From contig PMCH01000086.1 of NCBI GenBank assembly GCA_003154055.1, positions 1 through 11,936 of the forward strand: DNA of 11,936 nucleotides, read 5' to 3'. The translations under genes were made by a program, and so were the position numbers. This document shows, piece after piece, positions 1 to 7,532 of the stretch. Under the pieces are notes generated by a model. That model was not told the DNA's origin. It worked only from the letters and a program-made list of their open reading frames with translations, and made no database searches. Source of the DNA: Acidobacteriaceae bacterium (GTDB lineage Bacteria; Acidobacteriota; Terriglobia; Terriglobales; Acidobacteriaceae). Position 1 is the stretch's first letter. Each line of letters starts with the position of its first letter.

Positions 1-496
1 ATCATTCACTTGAGGAGGATAGCTATTGACACGAGAAGATCCGGACACCCCTGGGGCGTGGGCCATGATCGACGGATATCTAATGTGGGCACGGGGGCGC
101 GGGGCGGGGCCGGCGGGGTAGCGCAGCGCATTCTTGCCAACAATTCTCACTTGGGGGTAACCGGGCAAACGTTCGTTTTCGGGCGGGCGCTTCCGTTGAT
201 GTTCGTTGTCTGGTTTTCAATGAGTTACGAGATCGCTCGGTGATACGTTTTTGGGCGGTTTGAAAAATGGAGCAAGCAGCAATCGGCCCGTGCTGCTCGG
301 GTCTCACGACGTTTACCGCCATGAACCACACCGAGCCTTCGCGGGCTGCATTCTCCCGTCCCTTCGGTCCCCAGGCGCGGCCTCAGAAGTCACTGCGGGC
401 TGCTCAACGCGCAAGGGATCGCCGATTTGTCACGCTCGGTTCAGTTGCCAACACTTATGACCACTTGGGTCGGCATCTAGGGAAGGTTGTCACCAG
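1..496. other. Left-edge segment without a defensible gene
   Basis: Several short open frames overlap on both strands here, but none has convincing coding character. Two are worth recording. A strong ribosome-binding-like GAGGAGG (12-18) lies 7 bases before a TTG at 26, which opens a 31-codon frame ending at TAG 119-121. On the minus strand a frame without a stop runs from about 216 off the left edge, so the start of a gene lying to the left cannot be excluded. A plus-strand frame from 267 ends at TGA 498-500, overlapping the next ORF's ATG as ATGA, but it has no ribosome-binding site and an unremarkable composition. The segment may be intergenic or decayed coding DNA. I recognise no mobile-element signature. 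Confidence 0.4.
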
Positions 497-685
497 ATGA
501 TCGAATTGCCAGAAGTCTTTTCTCTGTGGAAATCTCAATTTTCCGAGCAGGAAAATGTTAGGGCAGAAGTGGTTCAGATTGAAACGCTTACCTATACCAT
601 TACAACCGAAAGATTAGGGCCAAAACGCGGGATTACTGTCCCCACATGGATCGATATTTTGGAATTTGAAACCTTGGTAAAGTAG
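497..685 (+). CDS. Small hypothetical protein, 62 aa
   Basis: I do not recognise this protein and assign no function. The ATG at 497 follows a GGAAGG ribosome-binding-like sequence (481-486) by 10 bases, which supports translation. The product is soluble and mixed in charge, with no signal peptide, membrane segment or cysteine, and reads like a small alpha/beta fold rich in Glu, Ile, Thr and Val. By hand count the ORF is about 41% GC, well below the downstream genes, and uses AT-ending codons freely, which suggests recent acquisition or relaxed selection. It lies 84 bases upstream of another unknown ORF in the same direction, so the two could be co-transcribed. It could also be a chance ORF. 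Confidence 0.4.
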   Translation: MIELPEVFSLWKSQFSEQENVRAEVVQIETLTYTITTERLGPKRGITVPTWIDILEFETLVK

Positions 686-769
686 TCAGAAGTTTGCTTG
701 AACAGCAAACCTGCATAAACGTGCTATTTCCTTGTATCCAGCCAACAAACACGAGAAGATTTTCTGTCC

Positions 770-1255
770 ATGTACGAAGACCTCCAGCCTCTCGCCAATC
801 TTAGGATCGGAAAGGTTATCGAGCAGTGCACGCAGGACATGGAACGCCAAGTAGTAGCAGCTAATCGACACTTAGCTGCGAATGGCTCTGTGCTAAGCGG
901 CGGAGCGGAGATGCAGAAGTTCAATATCCGGGCTGGCTCCTTAGAAACCATCTGCCGTAACATCGCCCGGACGTGGCTAGAACTCATCCGTAAACGAAAT
1001 CGCACTATCACACGAGATGATGTCACTTTCGTCATGCAGCAGGTCGAAGGTTTTGCGCTCACTCAGGCAAAGTCACTGGGCTCCGCAATGGTAAACACAC
1101 CAGGCGGCCCCGTAGTGCGGGGCAAGTTCTGGATGGACCAGGCTGACACAAAGATGCGCAAGATAGCCGGGGATATCCGTAGAGATCTTAGAGATTCGAC
1201 TACGCGAACAAGAAGCGTTTCCGACGCCGGACTCAATTTCTCCCATCGTCAGTGA
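770..1255 (+). CDS. Hypothetical protein, 161 aa
   Basis: I do not recognise the family. The ATG at 770 follows GAGAAG (753-758) by 11 bases, a usable but distant ribosome-binding site. The product is hydrophilic and probably mostly helical, with no signal peptide or membrane segment. It has only two cysteines (residues 20 and 62). Its middle and C-terminal parts are rich in Arg and Lys, including RKRNRTITRDD (about residues 75-85) and a basic tail that may be disordered. One 60-base stretch inside it is about 53% GC, lower than the downstream genes. It follows the 62-aa ORF in the same direction and no recognisable partner lies nearby. The basic character would fit nucleic-acid or phosphate binding, but that is speculation. 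Its length and composition make it a more credible gene than the 62-aa ORF. Confidence 0.55.
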   Translation: MYEDLQPLANLRIGKVIEQCTQDMERQVVAANRHLAANGSVLSGGAEMQKFNIRAGSLETICRNIARTWLELIRKRNRTITRDDVTFVMQQVEGFALTQAKSLGSAMVNTPGGPVVRGKFWMDQADTKMRKIAGDIRRDLRDSTTRTRSVSDAGLNFSHRQ

Positions 1256-1571
1256 GCAACTACCGAAAATCGAGAATACACCTATGAATACTAGAGATGT
1301 CCGCGCGGACCAAGCCAGGTTAGTCCCATATGAAGCTCACTTGTTTGCTTGACGCGAGCGAGGAACACCGCTAGGGTTGCGGGTTGTAGCGCTTTTCACC
1401 CTGGGGCCGAATTGCTTTGAAGTGTATTCTGTGCTCCAGGGGCAGTATCCTGCTTCGCCCCAAAGCAGCGTGTTGCGTCGCACTCGGGATCTGCCGGCCG
1501 CGGACCAGAAACGCAAGACCAACCGACTCGACGAATAGCCAGTGATCGACAGAGCAAACATGGAGACGACT
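1256..1571 (+). other. Intergenic leader upstream of the secreted propeller protein
   Basis: No gene is supported here. A 22-codon frame opens at ATG 1284 and stops at 1350-1352; it is too short to call and lacks a ribosome-binding site. A perfect 6-bp inverted repeat, CTGCTT (1450-1455) and AAGCAG (1463-1468) with a 7-base loop, could form a small hairpin, but no T-run follows it. I see no convincing -35/-10 pair, although the promoter of the downstream gene must lie here or just upstream. Minus-strand ORFs crossing this stretch run into the signal peptide coding region of the next gene and are judged to be shadows. Confidence 0.4.
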
Positions 1572-4526
1572 ATGCGTAGGACAGTCACGAACCGCCTGGG
1601 GAAAGTGCGTTGGAGCGTTCTTACTTTTAGTTTGGTGGTGGCGCTCGGCGGGATATGCGTCTTGGGGCACGCGCAGTCGAGCTCCCAAAAGGATGTGCCG
1701 TTCGCAAACCTAGATGGCAGCCTGCCGGGGACGAAATTAGCCATTGCGGCAAGTAAATCCAGCGAGGGCAAATCTGCGGCCGGACTGTCGAGTCTCCCGG
1801 CCGATGCCGAGGGGCCTATCTCGACGGCGTTGGGAAAGGACGACTCGGGCTACTGGGTTCATCGGAACGCCGAGGGCTTCCACGGGGAGAATCGGCGGCA
1901 CGCGCTGGCAGTGGACTTCTCGCGGCAAGGGGCCGAGGTACGCAGCCACAACCTGGGTTGGCTACTGGAGACGCGCGGTTATGGATACGGCGATGCTCTG
2001 TATCCGGCAAACGCGGTGGCTCCGCAGGCGGAGGCCAACCGGGTGGAGTACCGGCGCGATGGGGTGACGGAGTGGTATCAGAACGGACCTCTCGGGTTGG
2101 AACAGGGATTCACATTGGTCCATTCACCGGGGAAAGCAAACGGGCAGGCGTTGACGTTGGAACTGGGGCTGCGTGGCCGTTTGATAGCGGCGCTCCACTC
2201 CAACACGCCAGAGACGAGTGCGCTCGTGGACCCGGTACTGGAGGCGGCAGGAAGAACTCTGGTGCTGAAGCGCAAAGACGGAAAAGCGGCGTTGCGTTAC
2301 ACGGGTCTAACGGCGCGGGACGCGACGGGCCGTGAGTTGCCTAGTTGGATGGAAGTTCACGGGGAGCGCTTGCTGCTGCGGGTGGACGATCGCGGAGCGC
2401 GCTATCCGGTGGTGGTGGACCCGTGGATCCAGCAGGGCGAGTTGACCGCCGCAGACGGCGCGGCACAGGACCAGTTCGGCAATTCCGTTGCGATCAGCGG
2501 CAACACGGTGGTCGTGGGTTCTCCTGATCACACGTTCGGCACGACCTACGGACAGGGGGCGGCATACGTATTCGTCGAAAGCGGCGGAACGTGGAGTCTA
2601 CAGGCGGAGCTGAGCGCATCCGACGGGGCGGCGTACGACGCCTTCGGCTGGTCGGTCACGATCAGCGGCAGCACGGTCATGGTCGGCGCCCCTTGCCACA
2701 CCAATTCGGACGGCCAATGTGGTCAGGGCGCGGTGTATGTGTTCGTCGGAAGCGGCGGAACGTGGAGCAAGAAAGCGGAACTGACGGCGACCGACGGCGT
2801 GGCAGGGGACCGGCTCGGCTGGTCCGTCGCAGTGGATGGCAACACGGCCGTGGCAGGAGCCTATAGCACGTTGGTTCAAGGCCACTCCGCGCAGGGCGCG
2901 GCATATGTGTTCGTCGAAAGCGGCGGAACGTGGACTCAGCAGGCCAAGTTGACCTCGTCCGACGGGATCTATACCGACGAATTCGGCTATTCGGTTGCGC
3001 TCAACGGCAGCACAATCGTGATCGGCGCCCCTGATCGCACAATCGGCACGAATCAGGCTCAGGGTGGGGCATATGTGTTCGCCGGAAGCGGCGGAACGTG
3101 GACTCAGCAGGCAGAGCTGACGGCGTCCGACGGCGAGGCAGGGGACTTCTTCGGCCAGTCCGTTGCTGTCAGCGGCAGTACCGCCGTCTTGGGGGCGCCT
3201 TGCCACCCGAGGTCTGGTTCCCCGTTTTGCCAGGGAGGGCCGGGAGCCGCATACGTGTTCGGCGAAAGTGGCGGGACGTGGAGTCAGCAGGCGGAGCTAA
3301 ACCCATCCGACGGCGCGGCAGGAGATGAGTTCGGCGTTTCCGTCTCCGTCAGCGGCAGCACGATCCTCTCGGGCGCATCCCTTCACACAGTCGGCTCGAA
3401 TCAGGGAGCGGCGTATGTTTTCACCGGAAGCGGCGGAACATGGAGTCAGGAAGTAGTGCTTGCCGCATCCGACGGCCTGGGAGGCTACTTCGGCTGGTCC
3501 GTCGCGGTCGACGGCAGCACGGCCGCCATGGGCGCCCCCGCTCACGCCGTCGGCTCGAACCAGCTTCAGGGTGCGGCGTATGTCTTCGGGTCGTCGGGGC
3601 CTCTGTTCAAGCTATCGGCATCTCCAAGCAGTCCAAGCGTGCTGCAAGGCGGGCAGGCAACCAGCACCATCACGATCACACCGGAGAACAGCTTTAACGG
3701 AAGTGTCTCACTATCGGCATCTGGCTTGCCGAGCGGAGTAACGGCGGTTTTCAGCCCGAATCCTGCGACCAGCACCAGTACGCTGACCTTTACCGCGAGT
3801 ACGACCGCAACGACCGGAACGGCAACGGTGATAGTGGCGGGCACCTCGGGAAGTTTGGCGCAGACGACAACGCTGACGCTAACTGTGGTTGAGGCCGTGC
3901 CCACAGCGGTGCTATCGCCTACTTTGTTGAACTTTGGCAATCAGGTCTTGAATACCAAGAGCCGCTCCCAGGCGGTGACGCTGTCCAACACCGGTACGGG
4001 CATACTGTACATCTACAACATCGGCATCTCGCCAAGCACCAATTTCAACATCTCCAATAACACCTGTGGAAGCTCACTCAACGCAGGATCGAGCTGCCAG
4101 GTGAGCGTTGACTTCAAACCCAAGGTGCTCGGCCCGCTTTCTGCGTCGCTCATCTTCGGGGACAATGCTCCCGGCAATCCGCAGACGGTGACGCTCTCGG
4201 GGACGGGGGTCCAGGTGCCGTCGGTGACGCTGCTGCCGGCGAGCGTAACTTACGCGAAGCAAAAGGTCGGCATGACAAGTAAGGCAAAGACGTTCACCTT
4301 GGCCAACAAACAGACCGGAACGCTGACCGGCATAGCGATCTCGACCTCGGGAGACTTTGCGGTGTCGGCGACGACCTGCGGGGCCAGTTTGGCGGCGAAG
4401 AGCAAGTGCACGATCAGCGTGACGTTCACGGCAACTCAGACGGGGACGAGGACAGGACAATTAAGTGTGAGCGACAGCGCCACCAACAGCCCGCAAACCG
4501 CAAATCTCACGGGCAAGGGCAAATAA
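1572..4526 (+). CDS. Secreted FG-GAP seven-bladed propeller protein with Ig-like and ASH domains
   Basis: A large exported, probably extracellular or cell-surface protein of 984 aa. The start at 1572 is preferred over GTG 1542 or ATG 1560 because GGAG (1562-1565) lies 6 bases before it and the N-terminus is then a classic signal peptide: basic MRRTVTNRLGK, a hydrophobic core to about residue 31, and a likely cut after GHA near residue 34. Residues about 75-285 form an N-terminal region I recognise only as the kind that precedes FG-GAP repeats in other secreted bacterial proteins; it ends in RYPVVVDPW. Residues 287-676 are seven FG-GAP_2-type repeats (DGxxxDxFGxSVAxxGxT, GAAYVF, SGGTWS), enough for one closed seven-bladed beta-propeller. 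Residues about 678-775 are an Ig-like Ser/Thr-rich domain. Residues 776-881 and 882-984 are two ASH/'choice-of-anchor D' domains, each with a Cys pair. I see no LPXTG, no catalytic motif and no C-terminal sorting signal. Adhesion or carbohydrate/protein binding is the family-level guess; the ligand is unknown. Confidence 0.88.
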   Translation: MRRTVTNRLGKVRWSVLTFSLVVALGGICVLGHAQSSSQKDVPFANLDGSLPGTKLAIAASKSSEGKSAAGLSSLPADAEGPISTALGKDDSGYWVHRNAEGFHGENRRHALAVDFSRQGAEVRSHNLGWLLETRGYGYGDALYPANAVAPQAEANRVEYRRDGVTEWYQNGPLGLEQGFTLVHSPGKANGQALTLELGLRGRLIAALHSNTPETSALVDPVLEAAGRTLVLKRKDGKAALRYTGLTARDATGRELPSWMEVHGERLLLRVDDRGARYPVVVDPWIQQGELTAADGAAQDQFGNSVAISGNTVVVGSPDHTFGTTYGQGAAYVFVESGGTWSLQAELSASDGAAYDAFGWSVTISGSTVMVGAPCHTNSDGQCGQGAVYVFVGSGGTWSKKAELTATDGVAGDRLGWSVAVDGNTAVAGAYSTLVQGHSAQGAAYVFVESGGTWTQQAKLTSSDGIYTDEFGYSVALNGSTIVIGAPDRTIGTNQAQGGAYVFAGSGGTWTQQAELTASDGEAGDFFGQSVAVSGSTAVLGAPCHPRSGSPFCQGGPGAAYVFGESGGTWSQQAELNPSDGAAGDEFGVSVSVSGSTILSGASLHTVGSNQGAAYVFTGSGGTWSQEVVLAASDGLGGYFGWSVAVDGSTAAMGAPAHAVGSNQLQGAAYVFGSSGPLFKLSASPSSPSVLQGGQATSTITITPENSFNGSVSLSASGLPSGVTAVFSPNPATSTSTLTFTASTTATTGTATVIVAGTSGSLAQTTTLTLTVVEAVPTAVLSPTLLNFGNQVLNTKSRSQAVTLSNTGTGILYIYNIGISPSTNFNISNNTCGSSLNAGSSCQVSVDFKPKVLGPLSASLIFGDNAPGNPQTVTLSGTGVQVPSVTLLPASVTYAKQKVGMTSKAKTFTLANKQTGTLTGIAISTSGDFAVSATTCGASLAAKSKCTISVTFTATQTGTRTGQLSVSDSATNSPQTANLTGKGK
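2430..3599 (+). repeat. Seven tandem FG-GAP coding repeats, 162-180 bp each
   Basis: Blades start at about 2430, 2598, 2769, 2937, 3105, 3285 and 3447, always at the same point of the motif (usually QQAEL). Spacing is 168, 171, 168, 168, 180 and 162 bp. All are multiples of three, so length changes keep the frame. The DNA is also conserved: the 16-mer AGCGGCGGAACGTGGA occurs exactly at 2580-2595, 2751-2766, 2919-2934 and 3087-3102, with one-base variants at 3267-3282 and 3429-3444. This points to expansion by duplication. The seventh unit lacks the terminal GGTW and runs directly into the Ig-like domain, as expected for the closing blade. Blades 2 and 5 carry extra cysteines in the variable loop. 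Confidence 0.9.
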
Positions 4527-4697
4527 ATTTACCTCCGTGGCCAGGTTTCGCAGGACGCCACGGTGGCAATGAATACGCTCGAAGCTAACTGTGCAACAAC
4601 TGTGCAGCAAAAGATGCTCATCGGGGCCGCAGAAGGAAGCGAAACCCCGATGAACTGTGAGCAGGAATCTCTTTGTCAGAACGATATACGGGATTTC

Positions 4698-4791
<94 letters not shown>

Positions 4792-4922
4792 GGCGTGCGG
4801 ACTTACAGTTTACCACTTTGCACGGCGCGTTCTTCCTATGGACATGCCCCATCCTCTATCCACCTGCGGTATGCTCACTAATTCCGGCACCAGCATCCGG
4901 AAGAGAGGCGTAGTCCATCTTG

Positions 4923-6083
4923 ATGGCGTCGGCTTCTGAACAACCGCCAAATACGGTCGAAAACCGGAGGCTGATTCTCGCCGGGCAGATCGCCTTTCTG
5001 CCCACCGGCATTCTCACGACTTTACTGGGGCCGATGCTGCCGATTCTGATCTCGCGCTGGGCGCTCAACGACACCCAGGCCGGCAATCTCTTCCTGGTGC
5101 AGTTTTTCGCGGCGCTGGCCGGTGTTCAACTATCCGGAGTTCTGCTGGCGCGCGTGGGATTCCGTCCCGCGTTTCTGCTGGGTCTCGTGCTGCTGGGGTG
5201 CGGCGCGGCCACGATCTACCTGGGATCACCCTGGCTGGGGATGGTTTCAGTGGCCGTCTATGGGTTGGGCATCGGGTGCATCGTTCCAACCGACAATCTG
5301 ATGATCGCGGAGCTCAGCCCGAATTCTCGGGCCGCAGCCGTGAGCCTGCTGAATTTTTATTGGGGAGCGGGCGCGGTGTTGTGCTCACTCCTGGTCGCCT
5401 GGTCGCACGCGCACAAGTTGTTGCCGGCCTTCCTCGGAGGAGTTACGGTACTTTGTCTGCTTCTGGCTGCGGCGGTGCGCAACCTTCCCTACCCCAAGGC
5501 GGTGAAGTCCGCAGGCTCAACGATTCAGTGGCGCGGAATCTTGAAGAATCCGGCATTCTGGCTATTCGCCATCGTGTTTCTTTTGTATCCGGGCGCGGAG
5601 ACCGCGGTGGGCGGGTGGATCGGCTCGTACGTGACCCGGATGGGATCTCAGGGAGCAGCGATGGGATCCATGATGCCCGCATTTTTCTGGGCGGCTCTTA
5701 TGGTGGGCCGTGCATCGGCAGGCCTGGTTCTTCGGCTGCTGCCGGAGCGGGGCATCCTGCAGGGGGGGTTTGCTCTGGGGACAGCGGGCATCGCCCTGAT
5801 GCTGCGGTCCGAGACGTTGCCGGGCGTGATTGCCAGCGCACTCATCATTGGCCTGAGTTTCGCCATTTTGTATCCAATCACCGTCGCTCGGCTCTCGCAT
5901 CACTTCGGCGCGGCCGCGCGCAGCGTCGGGCCGGTAATGTTTTCCTTGGCGGCGGTTGGCCCGGCGGTGATGCCCTGGACCGTGGGCGTGATTTCAAACG
6001 CCACGGGAAACTTGCGCGCCGGCCTGGCGGTGCCACTGGTGGCGACCGCGGTCCTCTTCCTGATTCATCTCAGGGACTGGTAG
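4923..6083 (+). CDS. Major facilitator superfamily (MFS) transporter
   Basis: An inner-membrane secondary transporter of 386 aa with about twelve hydrophobic helices in two halves, separated by a short charged loop near residues 187-207. The first helix covers about residues 17-43. An MFS motif-A-like segment, GVLLARVGFRPA, lies between helices 2 and 3 (residues 72-83), and a degenerate second copy, GRASAGLVLRLLPERG (262-277), sits at the equivalent place in the second half. The PGAETAVGGWIGSY stretch (223-236), with a charged Glu inside the membrane, resembles the FucP-like/sugar-transporter side of the family; the substrate cannot be read from the sequence. ATG 4923 is preferred to the adjacent TTG 4920; the purine-rich GGAAGAGAGG (4899-4908) upstream is rather distant as a ribosome-binding site. 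Its stop lies 9 bases from the convergent cyclase stop. A 339-aa ORF in another frame over the same DNA is a shadow. Confidence 0.88.
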   Translation: MASASEQPPNTVENRRLILAGQIAFLPTGILTTLLGPMLPILISRWALNDTQAGNLFLVQFFAALAGVQLSGVLLARVGFRPAFLLGLVLLGCGAATIYLGSPWLGMVSVAVYGLGIGCIVPTDNLMIAELSPNSRAAAVSLLNFYWGAGAVLCSLLVAWSHAHKLLPAFLGGVTVLCLLLAAAVRNLPYPKAVKSAGSTIQWRGILKNPAFWLFAIVFLLYPGAETAVGGWIGSYVTRMGSQGAAMGSMMPAFFWAALMVGRASAGLVLRLLPERGILQGGFALGTAGIALMLRSETLPGVIASALIIGLSFAILYPITVARLSHHFGAAARSVGPVMFSLAAVGPAVMPWTVGVISNATGNLRAGLAVPLVATAVLFLIHLRDW

Positions 6084-6092
6084 GGCGCTCCC

Positions 6093-7499
6093 TCAAAGCC
6101 GCTGCGTACCGACGCGCTTCCTTCGAGTCACGCGCAGCGGAGCGATCGAAGCCAACTCCACTCGGTTCCTTCCATTGTGCTTGGCGCGGTAGAGGGCCTG
6201 GTCGGCGGCCTGGATGACTTGCTCAGGCTGGCGATAGCGGGTGCCGGGCTCCGCGACTCCCATGCTCACAGTCACGGACAGGTCATCGGTTGCTGGAAGA
6301 AGCGGCGTCTTCTTGGATCTTCGTCCTGTGGCTTTCCGGCGCTCCCCCTCGGCGGTGCGGGCTGCACTCCTTCGCTCCGAGGCGCGCAGGTGGAACGACG
6401 ACCCCTGGATCGTCAGTCTCAATCGCTCCAACGCCTCGGCGGCATCTCTGGCAGCGGTGTTCTTGAACACGATGGCAAACTCTTCTCCGCCGCATCGGAA
6501 GGCTCGCCCTTCTCCACCCACTTCTGCCAGACGAGACGCGACCATGCGCAATACCTGATCGCCGACATCGTGGCCGTAAGTGTCGTTGAACTTCTTGAAA
6601 TGATCAATGTCAACGATCGCGATAGCGTAGCTCTGGTCGAGCGAGAGCAGAGACTCATTGAACGCGCGCCGCCCCGGGATGCCGGTGAGTTCGTCATGAT
6701 AGGCCAGCACGTAGGAGGTCTCGACGATCGAAGCGACCAGGAGCAGTCCGGCGGTTGCGACGTACGCGTCGGCGGTCTTGCCAATGGGCGTCGAATACAA
6801 CCATAAGAAGACGGCGGTAAGCGACCACGCGAAACCAGTTTCAATCGGTTTGCGCGTCTGCCAGTAGCGCACTCCAAAAGTAATGATCGCCGCGACGAGA
6901 CTTAGTCCGGCCCACGCGGGAAATCGTCCCCACACGGAAGGTGCGGCTGCGTGCCCGGAGTTCTCAGGGCGACAGAGCACAGCCACAACGACAGACTGAA
7001 GAAACAGCAAGCCGAAGCGGGGCGCAATTCCCGCAACGGTCAGCCCGCGTTCTCTCATGAATGCGAGCGCGATGTAGTTCAGGGGCAGCAGCAGAGCGAC
7101 GGCAATCACAGCAGTGCGGCCCGGCCCGGCAACTGTGCCGTGGCCGCCGGCGAAAAATTCCACCGCCCGGTGCGCAAGCAGGAGCAGCAAGAGGGAAAAA
7201 AGCACGCGGCTGGAATTGAACCGCCAGGCCAGCAGGAGCCCGCAGGTGAATACCGCAAAATAGTAGAAGCCGATCGAAGGCGCCACCCGCGTCAGCAGCG
7301 GACTATAGACGAGCGCGGACGCCAGGCCGAGCAGCAGCCCACCCGGCACCAGCCACGTTCTCCACGTCTTTCCCACGGAAGCACCTTCGAACCAGAAACT
7401 CTCATCTTCAGGATACGGCAGTCCGGGCTGCAGGCCGTTGCGTTTCCGAATACGGGGGACGGTACGAAAGGCCGAACCACTGCGTTCGGAACTCGGCAA
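6093..7499 (-). CDS. Membrane-bound GGDEF diguanylate cyclase
   Basis: Predicted to make cyclic di-GMP from two GTP at the inner membrane, feeding motility/biofilm control. Of 468 aa, residues about 50-265 contain around eight hydrophobic segments and form an unclassified membrane sensor. The GGDEF domain covers about 266-447: DELTGIPGRRAF (269-280), metal/GTP region DIDHFKKFND (297-306) and active-site GGEEF (337-341), so it looks catalytically competent. No RxxD inhibitory site precedes GGEEF. Residues about 369-405 are a strongly basic Arg/Lys/Ser/Ala-rich insert not normal for the domain. The TTG start at 7499 has GGGAAG (7512-7507) 7 bases before it. GTG at 7376 (427 aa, GAAGG upstream) is an alternative that would remove a hydrophilic 41-residue N-terminus. 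It is divergent from the hydantoinase gene. There is no PAS, REC or EAL domain. Confidence 0.9.
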   Translation of the reverse strand: MPSSERSGSAFRTVPRIRKRNGLQPGLPYPEDESFWFEGASVGKTWRTWLVPGGLLLGLASALVYSPLLTRVAPSIGFYYFAVFTCGLLLAWRFNSSRVLFSLLLLLLAHRAVEFFAGGHGTVAGPGRTAVIAVALLLPLNYIALAFMRERGLTVAGIAPRFGLLFLQSVVVAVLCRPENSGHAAAPSVWGRFPAWAGLSLVAAIITFGVRYWQTRKPIETGFAWSLTAVFLWLYSTPIGKTADAYVATAGLLLVASIVETSYVLAYHDELTGIPGRRAFNESLLSLDQSYAIAIVDIDHFKKFNDTYGHDVGDQVLRMVASRLAEVGGEGRAFRCGGEEFAIVFKNTAARDAAEALERLRLTIQGSSFHLRASERRSAARTAEGERRKATGRRSKKTPLLPATDDLSVTVSMGVAEPGTRYRQPEQVIQAADQALYRAKHNGRNRVELASIAPLRVTRRKRVGTQRL

Positions 7500-7514
7500 T
7501 GGTAGTCTTCCCTG

Positions 7515-7522
7515 TTTATAGT
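7515..7522. promoter_or_regulatory. Possible shared -10 region between divergent genes
   Basis: TTTATAGT reads TATAGT on the plus strand (7517-7522), which would place a transcription start at about 7529, only a few bases before the hydantoinase ATG at 7533. That gene has no visible ribosome-binding site, so a leaderless or nearly leaderless mRNA is possible. On the minus strand the same bases give TATAAA (7520-7515), but a start from it would fall inside the cyclase ribosome-binding site, so it could serve the cyclase only if translation begins at GTG 7376. No good -35 was found for either direction. Confidence 0.25.
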
Positions 7523-7532
7523 CTTCCAGCCT

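Noticed and set aside
28..762. Repeated 12-mer ACACGAGAAGAT near 29-40 and 749-760 as a possible site duplication
   Set aside because: A 12-base match is expected by chance several times in a window this size, and no inverted repeats or transposase accompany it.
1337..1771. 144-aa minus-strand ORF upstream of the secreted protein
   Set aside because: It overlaps the signal peptide coding region antisense, has no domain, and its start lies inside the real gene.
4532..4566. Imperfect inverted repeat after the secreted protein gene as a terminator
   Set aside because: The 9-bp stem has a mismatch, the loop is 17 bases and no T-run follows, so it does not meet an intrinsic terminator pattern.
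5198..6217. 339-aa plus-strand ORF overlapping the transporter and cyclase
   Set aside because: Its Arg/Gly/Ser-rich, low-hydrophobicity composition is typical of an off-frame reading of GC-rich coding DNA; the overlapping frames have clear domains.
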